NCBI RefSeq assembly: GCF_009689585.1
Contig: NZ_AP018694.1
Location: forward strand, 5,571,501 to 5,635,500
DNA length: 64,000 nucleotides
DNA from: Aquipluma nitroreducens
GTDB taxonomy: Bacteria > Bacteroidota > Bacteroidia > Bacteroidales > Prolixibacteraceae
Direction of reading: 5' to 3'
Positions 37,247 to 46,366 of this stretch are shown here, piece after piece. Both the position numbers and the translations under genes were made by a program. How positions within the stretch are numbered: position 1 is the stretch's first letter; every line of letters starts with the position of its first letter. The notes beneath the pieces were generated by a model. The model searched no databases. It was not told the origin of the DNA and saw only the letters and a list, made by a program, of their open reading frames with translations.

Positions 37247-38686
37247 TTATGCAAACAACAAGTTGAAGGTTGCTATACCTGAAAGATAACCAATTAGAGC
37301 CAGCAAACTGATCTTTTTCAGATACCAGATAAAATCAATCTTTTCGATTCCCATTGCAGCAACACCGGCAGCGGAACCAATAATCAGAATACTACCTCCT
37401 GTTCCGGCACAATAAGCAAGTAATTCCCAAAATGTTCCATCCTGAACGAAAAATGCTTCGTAACCGGTTGCTCCGGGAAGTGCAATATCGTACATCCCCA
37501 TCGATCCGGCAACTAATGGCACATTGTCAACTACCGACGATAAAATACCAATGGCAGAATTGATGAGATAAACGTTGCCCAAGTGATCGTTGAGCCAACC
37601 CGACATAATGTTCAAATGACCTGCAGATTGCAAGCAAGCTACTGCCGATAAAATACCAAGAAAAAAAAGTACTGTTGGGGTATCTACTTTTCGTAAAATA
37701 TTATAAACTTTCAGTTTACTGCTAACTTCGTGTGGTTTCGAACGATGAATAACTTCAGTAAGCATCCACAGTAAACCCAATCCAAGCAGCATTCCCATGT
37801 AAGGAGGCAAATGGGTAACAGTTTTAAAGATTGGCACAAAAAGTAAGGCGCCAACTCCGGCAAAGAAAACAATTATTCGTTCATGATTTGGTGTAGCAGA
37901 TTCTTCATTCTTCATTTTGTGTGGACGTTCAACCACACCTTTCATCCAGAATGAAACAATTGTCAGAGGAACTACAATACTCACGATACTTGGCAAAATC
38001 ACCTTGGCAATAATCGACATTGCCGTTATTTGGCCTCCAATCCATAGCATGATCGTAGTTACATCGCCGATGGGTGACCACGCACCTCCGGAATTTGCAG
38101 CAAGAACAACCATCGACACATAAAACCAACGGGTTTTCTGATCAGCAATTAACTTTTTAAGCAATGCCACCATCACGATTGTGGTGGTTAGATTATCCAA
38201 TACTGCCGACATGAAAAACGTGAGAATTGCAATAATCCAAAGTAATTTAACTTTATTGGTGGTTGTAATCTTATCGGTTATAACTCTAAATCCTTCATGT
38301 TGATCAACTATTTCAACAATTGTCATTGCTCCAAGCAGGAAAAACAAAATCTCGGAAATTTCAATCAAATGATGCTCAAGCTCCTCAATAACAAAATGAT
38401 AAGGAGAATTCAGAATGTTGATTTTATCCGACCATCCGGAATCCAACCATTGACCATCTGAGAGAGCTGGTTTTATGTGATCCAAAATGTTTTTTACCTG
38501 GTTTCCAAATTCCGCCCACGAAGGACTATAACCCAGACTCAGGATACTATCAACATTTAAAATATAAACAGTCCAGGTAAGGACTCCAATAATCAGAGCC
38601 GTTGAGGCTTTATCAACTTTTAAGGGATGTTCGAGAGCTATTGCCACATAGCCAAGCACGAATATCAGAAGAATGAGGTAAAACAT
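37247..38686 (-). CDS. nhaD: Na+/H+ antiporter NhaD
   Basis: This 479-residue protein of the ion-transporter superfamily has about 12 membrane segments. The segments DNLTTTIVMVALLKKL and AANSGGAWSPIGDVTTIMLWIGG carry conserved polar residues of NhaD, repeated later as SSVVDNVPLVAGSMGMY. It exports Na+ or Li+ in exchange for protons. It lies 31 nt downstream of the KamA-family gene on the same strand, so the two are probably co-transcribed. Confidence 0.92.
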   Translation of the reverse strand: MFYLILLIFVLGYVAIALEHPLKVDKASTALIIGVLTWTVYILNVDSILSLGYSPSWAEFGNQVKNILDHIKPALSDGQWLDSGWSDKINILNSPYHFVIEELEHHLIEISEILFFLLGAMTIVEIVDQHEGFRVITDKITTTNKVKLLWIIAILTFFMSAVLDNLTTTIVMVALLKKLIADQKTRWFYVSMVVLAANSGGAWSPIGDVTTIMLWIGGQITAMSIIAKVILPSIVSIVVPLTIVSFWMKGVVERPHKMKNEESATPNHERIIVFFAGVGALLFVPIFKTVTHLPPYMGMLLGLGLLWMLTEVIHRSKPHEVSSKLKVYNILRKVDTPTVLFFLGILSAVACLQSAGHLNIMSGWLNDHLGNVYLINSAIGILSSVVDNVPLVAGSMGMYDIALPGATGYEAFFVQDGTFWELLAYCAGTGGSILIIGSAAGVAAMGIEKIDFIWYLKKISLLALIGYLSGIATFNLLFA

Positions 38687-38717
38687 AGAAATTTATATTA
38701 AATAATGATTTTAAAAG

Positions 38718-40268
38718 TTACTTTTCAATATGACGAGATTTAAAATATTTCGATTTAAGAAATTTTTCCTCTAGTTCAGTTGATATAGTTGCAGGATTAG
38801 TTAATGGCATATCTCCATCAAACAAATCATATCCTAAAAGTTCTGACTTTTTCAATTTCTCGAAAACTGGCAATTTTGTTCTATTTGTAGTTTCAATATG
38901 GTTGCCCTTTTTGTCAATCAGAATAATTTTAGGTAAAAACGCACCTTTTCTTCCAATAAAAGCATCCATAATTTTTACTGCATTGGCAAATTCTTTCTTT
39001 GTGGATCTTCCAAGAGCTTCATAACGTAGCAATTCTTTTCCGTCCCAGGTAGTTACCGTAGCGTAACTTTCAGAGATTTTATTGTCAATATGAGTTTCTA
39101 AATTTAAAGTATCGTATCCTGATGGCATTAAAAGTACTTTACCGCCACCACCTTCAATGTTAACAGCATATCTTGGCATGGTCACACCGGAAATCCATCC
39201 CTGCAAATGTTTCATGTAAATTTCACCAATTTGGATAGGTGTAATAAAGTGCATAATACCCTTTTCTTTATGGCACTGTAAAAGATAATACGGATGAACT
39301 CCAATCCAGAACATTCTTCGGAAGGTCTCAGCCAGGGTTTTATAATAATCATTCACATGATTTAATAATACGGTCTGATTCCGGATGGTGAAACCATGTT
39401 TGCGGATTTTCTTTACGGCAAGCGCTAAATCTTCGGTAATCTCATGATAATGATTAATATGTGTCATGAAATAGACATATTTATCAATGCCCTTATTGTA
39501 TTTATTCGCAGCAGTATTAATTAATTCGAGCAAGTCATCTGTTATTGCCATTGGCAATACAACAGGCACCCGTGTCGCAATTCTTATAACACGCACATGA
39601 GGTATTTTGCTTAATTCTTCGAGCACATATTGAAGACGACTTTTACTTATCATTAATGCGTCACCACCAGTAACAAGCACTTCGTTAATATTTCTATTAT
39701 ATCCGATATAAAACAAACCCTTGTTTATTTCGTCCTTGTTTACGTCGACAGTACCATCTAATGATTTAGCCCGCTGACAATGTACACAATACGAAGCACA
39801 ACTCGTATTTTCGGCAACAAAAAGCGCAACCCGGTTAGGATAGCGCTGATAAGCAGCTCCATAGCTTCTGGAACCTTCACTCATTGCTCCTTCCGAACCG
39901 GTATCGGGAAATAAAAGATTAGCAGGAGTAGGTACACTTTGCCAAAAAATTGGATCCAGCCTTTTGTGCGATTTTTCTCCGGGCAAAAGAACCGGATTAA
40001 AAGGGTCGGCTTGCATAAGGGTTGCATAATACGGTGTAATCCGTAACGCCTCCTTTCCCTCACTTTTTAATGTTCGTAAAGTTCTTTCGATTTCAGATTT
40101 TTGGAAAGGATTTAATTTAATTACTTCCTCCAGAACTTCAATATTTCTTATTGAGTTTTTAATTTGCCAACCTGCATCATTCCATTGATCTACAGTAACA
40201 TTCTTCCAGATCTCAATTGTGTTGTATTTTCTCGGCTCGAAGAATAACTTGTCTTGATTTTTTATCAT
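38718..40268 (-). CDS. KamA-family radical SAM aminomutase, probably not lysine-specific
   Basis: The 516-residue protein has the radical SAM cluster motif C157-x3-C161-x2-C164 (NTSCASYCVHCQR), GGDALM at about 201-206, and the PLP-binding EGGGGK with Lys377. At the two positions that hold lysine-binding aspartates in lysine 2,3-aminomutase it has His333 (QCHKEKG) and Asn370 (AVNIEGG). Glutamate 2,3-aminomutase is reported to have Lys and Asn at these sites, so a beta-glutamate or other beta-amino acid product is more likely than beta-lysine. It is co-directional with nhaD, 31 nt upstream of it, which suggests an osmotic or salt role. Confidence 0.85.
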   Translation of the reverse strand: MIKNQDKLFFEPRKYNTIEIWKNVTVDQWNDAGWQIKNSIRNIEVLEEVIKLNPFQKSEIERTLRTLKSEGKEALRITPYYATLMQADPFNPVLLPGEKSHKRLDPIFWQSVPTPANLLFPDTGSEGAMSEGSRSYGAAYQRYPNRVALFVAENTSCASYCVHCQRAKSLDGTVDVNKDEINKGLFYIGYNRNINEVLVTGGDALMISKSRLQYVLEELSKIPHVRVIRIATRVPVVLPMAITDDLLELINTAANKYNKGIDKYVYFMTHINHYHEITEDLALAVKKIRKHGFTIRNQTVLLNHVNDYYKTLAETFRRMFWIGVHPYYLLQCHKEKGIMHFITPIQIGEIYMKHLQGWISGVTMPRYAVNIEGGGGKVLLMPSGYDTLNLETHIDNKISESYATVTTWDGKELLRYEALGRSTKKEFANAVKIMDAFIGRKGAFLPKIILIDKKGNHIETTNRTKLPVFEKLKKSELLGYDLFDGDMPLTNPATISTELEEKFLKSKYFKSRHIEK

Positions 40269-40412
40269 AACCTGAATTAATTTATCAGTGCTCGAAATTC
40301 ACCGTATCTCCTCAAAATCAAAATGTTAAATATTGATCAAGAGGATCTGCTAAAATTCATTAATACATTGAGATCATCGTTTTAAACCAGATTGTGGGCG
40401 GATATGGTTTCA

Positions 40413-40535
40413 CTAATTGTATAAGAATTCCGGGAAACCGATAAGTTTTAGTATAAAGAAGATAACAGCGACACCGGCAATTAGAACCAAAAAACCAAAT
40501 TTATTCCAGAACTGATTCTTTTCATTTTCTTCCAT
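40413..40535 (-). CDS. Small single-span membrane protein, 40 residues
   Basis: The ATG at 40535 encodes 40 residues: a charged start MEENEKNQFWNKFG, one hydrophobic helix (FLVLIAGVAVIFFILKLIG) and a short tail. The composition is a convincing membrane segment and the frame lies in a gap between the KamA-family gene and the response regulator. A longer in-frame start (40595) adds a second, less membrane-like stretch. The function is unknown. Confidence 0.45.
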   Translation of the reverse strand: MEENEKNQFWNKFGFLVLIAGVAVIFFILKLIGFPEFLYN

Positions 40536-40624
40536 GATATGATATTTTATTGTAATTTGTAACTGATTCAAAATTACCTTAGCCAGCAAGACCATAAATT
40601 AAAGAACGGTTAAAATTGAAACAA

Positions 40625-41314
40625 ATGAATCAACTGAATGCCAAAATACTAGTTGTAGAGGATGAGCCAAAGGTTGCTTCGTTTGTCAAACGAGGACTTG
40701 AGGAGAATGAATTTTATAGCGAAATTGCTTCTGACGGTTTGATGGGCAAACGAATGTTTGATTCCGGAGACTATGACTTGATTCTTCTCGATCTTAACCT
40801 TCCGTACAAAAATGGGATCGAATTGTGTAAAGAGATCAGGAGTAGTGACCAGAAAATACCCATATTAATGCTAACCGCATTGGGAACTACCGAAGATAAA
40901 CTTTCGGGATTTGATTCAGGTGCTGACGATTATCTGGTAAAACCATTTGAATTTCGAGAACTTCTTGCCCGTATTCGCGCACTTTTAAAAAGAACTTCGA
41001 TTGCCGAAACCGGCGGAAACATATTGACACTTCTTGATCTGAGCGTAAACCTTAACACTTATGAAGTGACACGAAGTGGAAAAAAGATTGACCTTACCCA
41101 AAAAGAATTTGCCTTGTTGGTATACTTGCTCCGAAACAAGGGAAAAGTCGTTTCCAGAATGGATATTGCCGAAAATGTTTGGGACATTAATTTCGACACC
41201 GGAACGAATATTATTGATGTTTACGTGAATTTCCTTCGAAAAAAGATGGATAAGGATTTTTCGCAGAAACTAATTCATACACAGACAGGTGTTGGCTACA
41301 TTCTAAAAGATTAA
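40625..41314 (+). CDS. OmpR-family response regulator
   Basis: The ATG at 40625 gives 229 residues. The receiver domain has the acidic pair in LVVEDEPK, phosphoacceptor Asp56 in DLILLDLNLP, Thr in MLTALG and Lys in DYLVKPFEF. The C-terminal winged helix (about 128-229) contains LTQKEFALLVYLLRNKGKVV and NIIDVYVNFLRKKMD. The sensor kinase gene follows 4 nt downstream. The targets are unknown. Confidence 0.95.
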   Translation: MNQLNAKILVVEDEPKVASFVKRGLEENEFYSEIASDGLMGKRMFDSGDYDLILLDLNLPYKNGIELCKEIRSSDQKIPILMLTALGTTEDKLSGFDSGADDYLVKPFEFRELLARIRALLKRTSIAETGGNILTLLDLSVNLNTYEVTRSGKKIDLTQKEFALLVYLLRNKGKVVSRMDIAENVWDINFDTGTNIIDVYVNFLRKKMDKDFSQKLIHTQTGVGYILKD

Positions 41315-41318
41315 ACGA

Positions 41319-42695
41319 ATGAAACTATATATACGCTCACGACTAACCATCCAGTTTACCTATATCGTTTCATTTATTCTAATTCTGTTTTCTTTTATTA
41401 TCTACTATTTTTCGGCCAGTTATCGTGAAGCTGAGTTTTATACCCGATTGGAAAAGAAAGCATTAACGACGGCAAAACTGCTGATAGAAGTTAAAGAAGT
41501 AGATTATGAACTGCTTAAAATTATCGATAAAAATACCTTGAATGCACTTCATAGTGAAAAAGTAATGATATATGATGATCAGGATCGTCAGATTTATAAT
41601 AGCTTGGACGATGATTCCATACAAATCTCAAAACCATTTCTCGATAAAATACGACAATTAAAGAGCATCCGCTACCACGAAGGTGAAAATGAAGCTGTTG
41701 GGCTGATTTTTAATCTAAATTCCGATCACTATGTGGTAATCGCCTCGGCTTACGACAAATACGGAATAATAAAATTGCACAATCTGATTTGGATCATATT
41801 GGTTGGCTTTTTCATTAGCATTGCGTCAACGGTTTTCTTTGGCCGGATTTATGCGATAAAAGCTCTAAAACCGATGTCGGATGTAGTAAAACAGGTCGAT
41901 AAAATTACCATTGCCAGCTTAAACATGCGGGTAAACGAAGGCAATGGAACGGATGAAATAGCCCAACTCGCCATTAAATTTAACCAAATGCTTGAACGGT
42001 TGGAATCAGCTTTCGAAATGCAACGGAGTTTTGTTTCCAACGCCTCGCACGAGTTGCGCACCCCGCTGACTTCAATTACCGGACAAATAGAAGTTTCGTT
42101 AATGAAACCAAGGGCTCAAGTGGAATATGCGGCCATTTTGGAATCGGTGCTTGAAGATATTAAGAACCTGAATGCTCTTTCGAACGGGTTGCTTGACCTG
42201 GCGAAAGCAAGTTCCGATATTTCTGCAATAGCGCTGCACCCTTTACGAATTGATGAAATTCTATGGGAAACAAGAGCTGAACTTATTGAACGGAAAAGCG
42301 ACTATAAAATAGCCATCGAATTCAGTCAACCCATTGATAATGAAAACGAATTAATTATTCTTGGAAACCATCATTTACTTAGGACAGCCATTATTAATCT
42401 GATGGATAATGCGTGTAAGTTTTCAAACGATAAATCGGTTAAGATAGCCTTATCAATAAAAGACGCAGACATTGTTGCCGAATTTATTGATCGCGGCATG
42501 GGCATTGAGCCAACAGATATGGACAGTATTTTTCATCCTTTTTTCAGGGCCCAAAATGCAAAAAATGTAACCGGCAACGGACTTGGTTTATCTCTCACCG
42601 AAAAAATAATCAGCATACACCGGGGAAAAATCGCCATCGAATCGCAGCTTCTGAAAGGTACAAAAGTCACCATCAGCATTCCATTTATTTCCTGA
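41319..42695 (+). CDS. Sensor histidine kinase
   Basis: The 458-residue protein has membrane helices at about residues 12-32 and 153-176, a small periplasmic sensor between them, a HAMP domain (ALKPMSDVVKQVDKI), the HisKA box SNASHELRTPLTSI with phosphorylated His244, and an ATPase domain with NLMDNACKFS (N box), DRGMGIEP (G1) and GNGLGLSLTEKI (G2). It is the partner of the adjacent OmpR-type regulator. The neighbouring antiporter and aminomutase genes hint at ion or osmotic sensing, but that is inference. Confidence 0.95.
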   Translation: MKLYIRSRLTIQFTYIVSFILILFSFIIYYFSASYREAEFYTRLEKKALTTAKLLIEVKEVDYELLKIIDKNTLNALHSEKVMIYDDQDRQIYNSLDDDSIQISKPFLDKIRQLKSIRYHEGENEAVGLIFNLNSDHYVVIASAYDKYGIIKLHNLIWIILVGFFISIASTVFFGRIYAIKALKPMSDVVKQVDKITIASLNMRVNEGNGTDEIAQLAIKFNQMLERLESAFEMQRSFVSNASHELRTPLTSITGQIEVSLMKPRAQVEYAAILESVLEDIKNLNALSNGLLDLAKASSDISAIALHPLRIDEILWETRAELIERKSDYKIAIEFSQPIDNENELIILGNHHLLRTAIINLMDNACKFSNDKSVKIALSIKDADIVAEFIDRGMGIEPTDMDSIFHPFFRAQNAKNVTGNGLGLSLTEKIISIHRGKIAIESQLLKGTKVTISIPFIS

Positions 42696-42735
42696 ACCGG
42701 TCAGATGCAACAGTTTTAATTGGAAAAGAAACAGG

Positions 42736-43938
42736 TTATGATTCTTTGGGGAGGTTCTTATCCAGATTTATCCCCACTTTTCCCAAAAATACATTGCCAA
42801 ATGTCATCATCAGGATGGTTAAAAATATGATCTGAGTTATTAATCCTTTGTTCATGGAAGGAAGTAGTAAATCTTCAGGAATATTCATAAACAACAGAAT
42901 GGTTATCAACCCTCTTGGCGCAAAAAACAACAATGGATTCAACGGAGTTTTAATAACCGTTTTGAAAAATATAGCCCGTAAGATAAAAATCGATACGGTA
43001 ACTAAGGAGGCAAAGATAAGGCTATCTATATCCAACACATCAAAGATATTGGTATAAAAACCAAACATGATGAAGAAGAACGAACGGATGATAAACGTTA
43101 ATTCGCCGGTGATGTGCTTGAAAGAAATCAATTCGGAATCGAAACTCTGAAAATCAATCACTTTAGAGGAAAATTTATTCCGAAAAAGGTGATTGTTATT
43201 CATGACCAACCCAAAGATTAAAACAACCAAAAGCGAAGGCAGGTGCGCCAATTTTGCCAACGAATAAACCAAAATAATGGCTGTGGTTATAATGATATAT
43301 TTAACATGATGATTGATTTTATGAAGGATATACGCCAGCGCGGAACTAAACACAACTGACAGTATTATCGTTGCCAATATCTCGAAGGCAAATCCGACTA
43401 ACCCTTTACCAATTGAAGTCGTATTTGCAATGATAAAATCGAATGCCAGAATTCCAAAAATATCAGAAATTGAACTCTCATAAATCACAAATTCCTTGTC
43501 GGTTTTTATTAAGCCCGAGGCTGATGGAATAGCAACTGCGCTACTGATTATACCCAATGGGATGGAATTAATCAACGATTGCCTCAACGAAAAATGATAA
43601 ATATAAACCAGAACAAGTGTAATGAGAGTCACAAAAACCAAGAGTAATACGATAGAAGAAGTAATTGAATTAGCAATCAGCTTCTTCTTCGAAGAATCAA
43701 TCGTCAAATCCAGACTTCCTTCGAGAACAATTAAAATTAACCCGATTGTTCCCATAATCGGCAATAACACCGACAAATCCGGAATTTTAACATTAAGGTT
43801 ATCGGTTAACGAATTAATCAACATTCCGGTGACAATCAAAAGGATAACCCCAGGTATCTTAGTGTATTTCGCCGACAATTCGAAGATATAGGAGAAAATT
43901 ACAATAACGCAAAGCGCTATAAGTATATAGTAGGTCAT
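42736..43938 (-). CDS. Cation:proton antiporter, CPA family
   Basis: This 400-residue, about 12-helix protein belongs to the Na+/H+ exchanger superfamily. Visible features are IPGVILLIVTGMLINSL, LPIMGTIGLILIVLEGSLDL and the ion-site helix SISDIFGILAFDFI with an acidic Asp, then FAPRGLITILLFM near the end. No cytoplasmic TrkA domain follows. It is convergent with the histidine kinase gene (40 nt apart). It is the second monovalent cation antiporter within 7 kb. Confidence 0.88.
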   Translation of the reverse strand: MTYYILIALCVIVIFSYIFELSAKYTKIPGVILLIVTGMLINSLTDNLNVKIPDLSVLLPIMGTIGLILIVLEGSLDLTIDSSKKKLIANSITSSIVLLLVFVTLITLVLVYIYHFSLRQSLINSIPLGIISSAVAIPSASGLIKTDKEFVIYESSISDIFGILAFDFIIANTTSIGKGLVGFAFEILATIILSVVFSSALAYILHKINHHVKYIIITTAIILVYSLAKLAHLPSLLVVLIFGLVMNNNHLFRNKFSSKVIDFQSFDSELISFKHITGELTFIIRSFFFIMFGFYTNIFDVLDIDSLIFASLVTVSIFILRAIFFKTVIKTPLNPLLFFAPRGLITILLFMNIPEDLLLPSMNKGLITQIIFLTILMMTFGNVFLGKVGINLDKNLPKES

Positions 43939-44289
43939 AAATGATTGGTTAAATGATTAGCCTAATATTGTCACTACAAATAGCAGGTGCTTCAAGTTCA
44001 TTTAGCTTAGTTTTACCGCTCATATGGCATGTATTTGAACAGGCTTGCTTGTAAATTTAATAAAATTCAGCATCCCACAGGCATCAGAGGAATATATCTC
44101 CTTACTTTAGCCAGGTTTTAAGACATTGCCTCATTTATGTTCATTGGTTTCTTCAGACGATTTTAGTTTAGAAAATTTAACATTTTACAACAGCATAATT
44201 TGCCGTCTAATTTTTCATGAAAAAAATTGAAATACTTATTTTCGGCGCATGAGATTATATTCTGAAAACTTAACCGATTAACGACAAAC
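43939..44289. other. Intergenic region without recognised gene
   Basis: About 350 AT-rich bases separate the divergent antiporter and serine-hydrolase-like genes and must hold both promoters. A short direct repeat AAATGATTGG / AAATGATTAG lies beside the antiporter start. No firm promoter, hairpin or coding frame was found. Confidence 0.5.
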
Positions 44290-45462
44290 ATGAAAACACA
44301 AGCCCTTTTTAGAAGTCTGGTCATATTAATCATTTGCGGATTACTATTTTCATGTCAGAAAAAAACAACGAATCCATCGATAGTCCGGTCAGGTAAGTAT
44401 AAACAAAGTGTGGTTGAAGCCTACAAAAAAGTTGGCTTATTCTGCGCGATTAATTACATTCCGGGATTAACAGTTGCAGTTTCAATTGACAATCAATTGG
44501 TTTGGGCCGATGGATTTGGTTATTCCAGTGTCGAATTAAAAACAAAAGCCTCACCTACCCATAGGTTTCGCATCGGGCAGGTTTCTGAATTAATAACTAC
44601 TTTAACAGCATCCAAACTTTACGAAGAGGGCAAATTAAAATTTGATCAGCCTGTAAGCCAACTGTTACCTGAACTGGCACAAAAGCCAACTAATTATACC
44701 ATTTATCAGCTTGGCGTCCATGCCTCCGGAATCAGAACGGAGAAAACTGCCGCCGGAAAAGGCAATACAACGAATTATGAAACGCTGATACCTTCTTTCA
44801 TTAGCGATTCCCTCTTGTACGAACCAGGTATTTACACTTTACATACCGAACTTGGATTCGATCTAATTGGCTACATTATTGAAAAAACGAATAAAGATTC
44901 ATTCACAAGGATAGCAAAGAAGACTCTTATCGACGCACTTAAATTGTCGAATACCATCCAGGATAATCCATACTCGATTATTGAGAATAAAAGCAACACT
45001 TACGACTATGATTATATGGCACAGCCAATGGTTGCCGGTTCAATTGACCTTCGGAGTAAAGAAGCCTCTGCCGGATACCTGAGTTCTGTTATTGACATGG
45101 TTAAGATGGGAAATACACTGTTGTACCCAGGGTTTCTGAAACAAGAAACAATTGATCGGATAACAAAACCATACGTTTTGAAAAACGGTAAAACCTCATC
45201 ATTTGGATTCGGAATAATTGTTAACCAGGATAATGAAGGAAAAACATTTCTTGGACAAAAAGGCTCTGTAAGTGGTGGAAGTTCTGCCCTGTTAATTTTC
45301 CCAGAAGATAAAATCGTGATTGCCATGTCTGCTAACATTGGTGGTGGTTCATGGGAACTTCCGGTATTCGAAGTCGCATCAATTTTTCAGAATCAATTAC
45401 ATCCTGAAAAGAAAGCTAAAACTCCGGAAGACTCAACACCCAAAGATCCTGAGAACAAATAA
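44290..45462 (+). CDS. Beta-lactamase-fold lipoprotein lacking catalytic residues
   Basis: The 390-residue protein has a lipoprotein signal (IICGLLFSC, Cys22) and a full-length class C beta-lactamase/serine hydrolase fold that aligns with the protein at 9835. The catalytic SxxK reads QVSE (Gln97 to Glu100 in FRIGQVSELITT), the YxN motif reads HTE (residues 185-187), and the third box reads QKG in GQKGSVSGG. Structural motifs such as IPGLTVAVSIDNQLVWADGFGY are kept, and the frame is intact. It is therefore a likely pseudoenzyme that binds a ligand or acts as a regulator. Confidence 0.85.
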   Translation: MKTQALFRSLVILIICGLLFSCQKKTTNPSIVRSGKYKQSVVEAYKKVGLFCAINYIPGLTVAVSIDNQLVWADGFGYSSVELKTKASPTHRFRIGQVSELITTLTASKLYEEGKLKFDQPVSQLLPELAQKPTNYTIYQLGVHASGIRTEKTAAGKGNTTNYETLIPSFISDSLLYEPGIYTLHTELGFDLIGYIIEKTNKDSFTRIAKKTLIDALKLSNTIQDNPYSIIENKSNTYDYDYMAQPMVAGSIDLRSKEASAGYLSSVIDMVKMGNTLLYPGFLKQETIDRITKPYVLKNGKTSSFGFGIIVNQDNEGKTFLGQKGSVSGGSSALLIFPEDKIVIAMSANIGGGSWELPVFEVASIFQNQLHPEKKAKTPEDSTPKDPENK

Positions 45463-45488
45463 AGCCAAGTCGTTTCACAATAAAAAAA

Positions 45489-45522
45489 TCCGAAAGATAT
45501 GATCAGTCGATCACCGTCCGGA
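45489..45522 (+). terminator. Terminator after the pseudoenzyme gene
   Basis: A hairpin built on TCCG...CGGA with an inner TGATC-AGTC-GATCA stem is followed by TTTTTT. The sequence closely resembles the hairpin at 46288-46321. Confidence 0.75.
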
Positions 45523-45833
45523 TTTTTTATTGTGCATTGCTTACAACCCGACCTTTACCAGAAAAATCGTGGATCCTGTTTACATCATTGCGTTTCATTC
45601 TGTTGCCCAAAGGTAAACAGCTAAGAATAGTTTACATTACTTTAAACAATTCGCCTACTGAACAACATGAATAAATATTACACTGAAAAACATCAATTCG
45701 TTTGAATAGCCTTAACTTTGAAAACGCTGAAAAACGAAGAAAGGTAGAAGAGTAAACGAATAAAAAAGCACTAATGCTATAACTATTAACTAATTATATT
45801 CCAACGCCATAGACTACATTAAATACAGATAAT
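45523..45833. other. Intergenic region upstream of bacteriohemerythrin
   Basis: About 310 bases have no coding frame. TAACTTTG at 45713-45720 fits the -7 consensus and would give a leader of about 107 nt; no matching -33 box was seen. Confidence 0.45.
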
Positions 45834-46259
45834 ATGGACACAACAAAAAAAATGACTTTGTGGGATCAAATATCAATAGGTAATCCTGAAATTGACCATG
45901 ATCATAAGGAATTATTTGAAATCTATAATGATTTGGTTGACCTAATTGAATTCAAAAAAAATCGCGATAATTTTGCTGGTATTCTTACAAAAATGACAAA
46001 TTATAGTTTGATGCACTTTAAAAAAGAAGAAAGGTATATGAAGAACTTATCTTTTCCGAAACTCAATGAACATATAAAGCATCATCAAAAATATATTTAT
46101 AACGTAGCCATGTATAATGCTGAGCTATTAGGAATAAATCCGCCTGATCCTGAAGAAATTATCACTTTTTTGAAAAATTGGTGGATCAATCATATCTTGA
46201 AAATTGACATTCAATATGAGCAATTTAAAAAGGAAAATGCAATAAATTCTGATTACTAA
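45834..46259 (+). CDS. Bacteriohemerythrin
   Basis: This 141-residue four-helix protein binds O2 at a di-iron centre. The ligand pattern is complete: IDHDHKELFEIY (first His and helix), HFKKEERYM (His and Glu), HIKHHQKY (two His) and the final INHILKIDIQY (His and Asp). It has no extra domain, so it is a soluble O2 store or scavenger, which suits an anaerobe meeting oxygen. Similar hairpin terminators flank it on both sides. Confidence 0.93.
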   Translation: MDTTKKMTLWDQISIGNPEIDHDHKELFEIYNDLVDLIEFKKNRDNFAGILTKMTNYSLMHFKKEERYMKNLSFPKLNEHIKHHQKYIYNVAMYNAELLGINPPDPEEIITFLKNWWINHILKIDIQYEQFKKENAINSDY

Positions 46260-46287
46260 AATAAAAACCTAGGAAGTAATAAAAAAA

Positions 46288-46321
46288 TCCGGAAGGTATG
46301 ATCAGCCGATCACCTTCCGGA
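46288..46321. terminator. Bidirectional terminator between bacteriohemerythrin and glyA
   Basis: TCCGGAAGG (46288-46296) pairs perfectly with CCTTCCGGA (46313-46321), with an inner TGATC-AGCC-GATCA stem. A-rich and T-rich sides serve both convergent genes. Confidence 0.85.
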
Positions 46322-46366
46322 TTCTTTATTATTTTTCGATTGACTTTTTCCGAATGACTTGCTATT

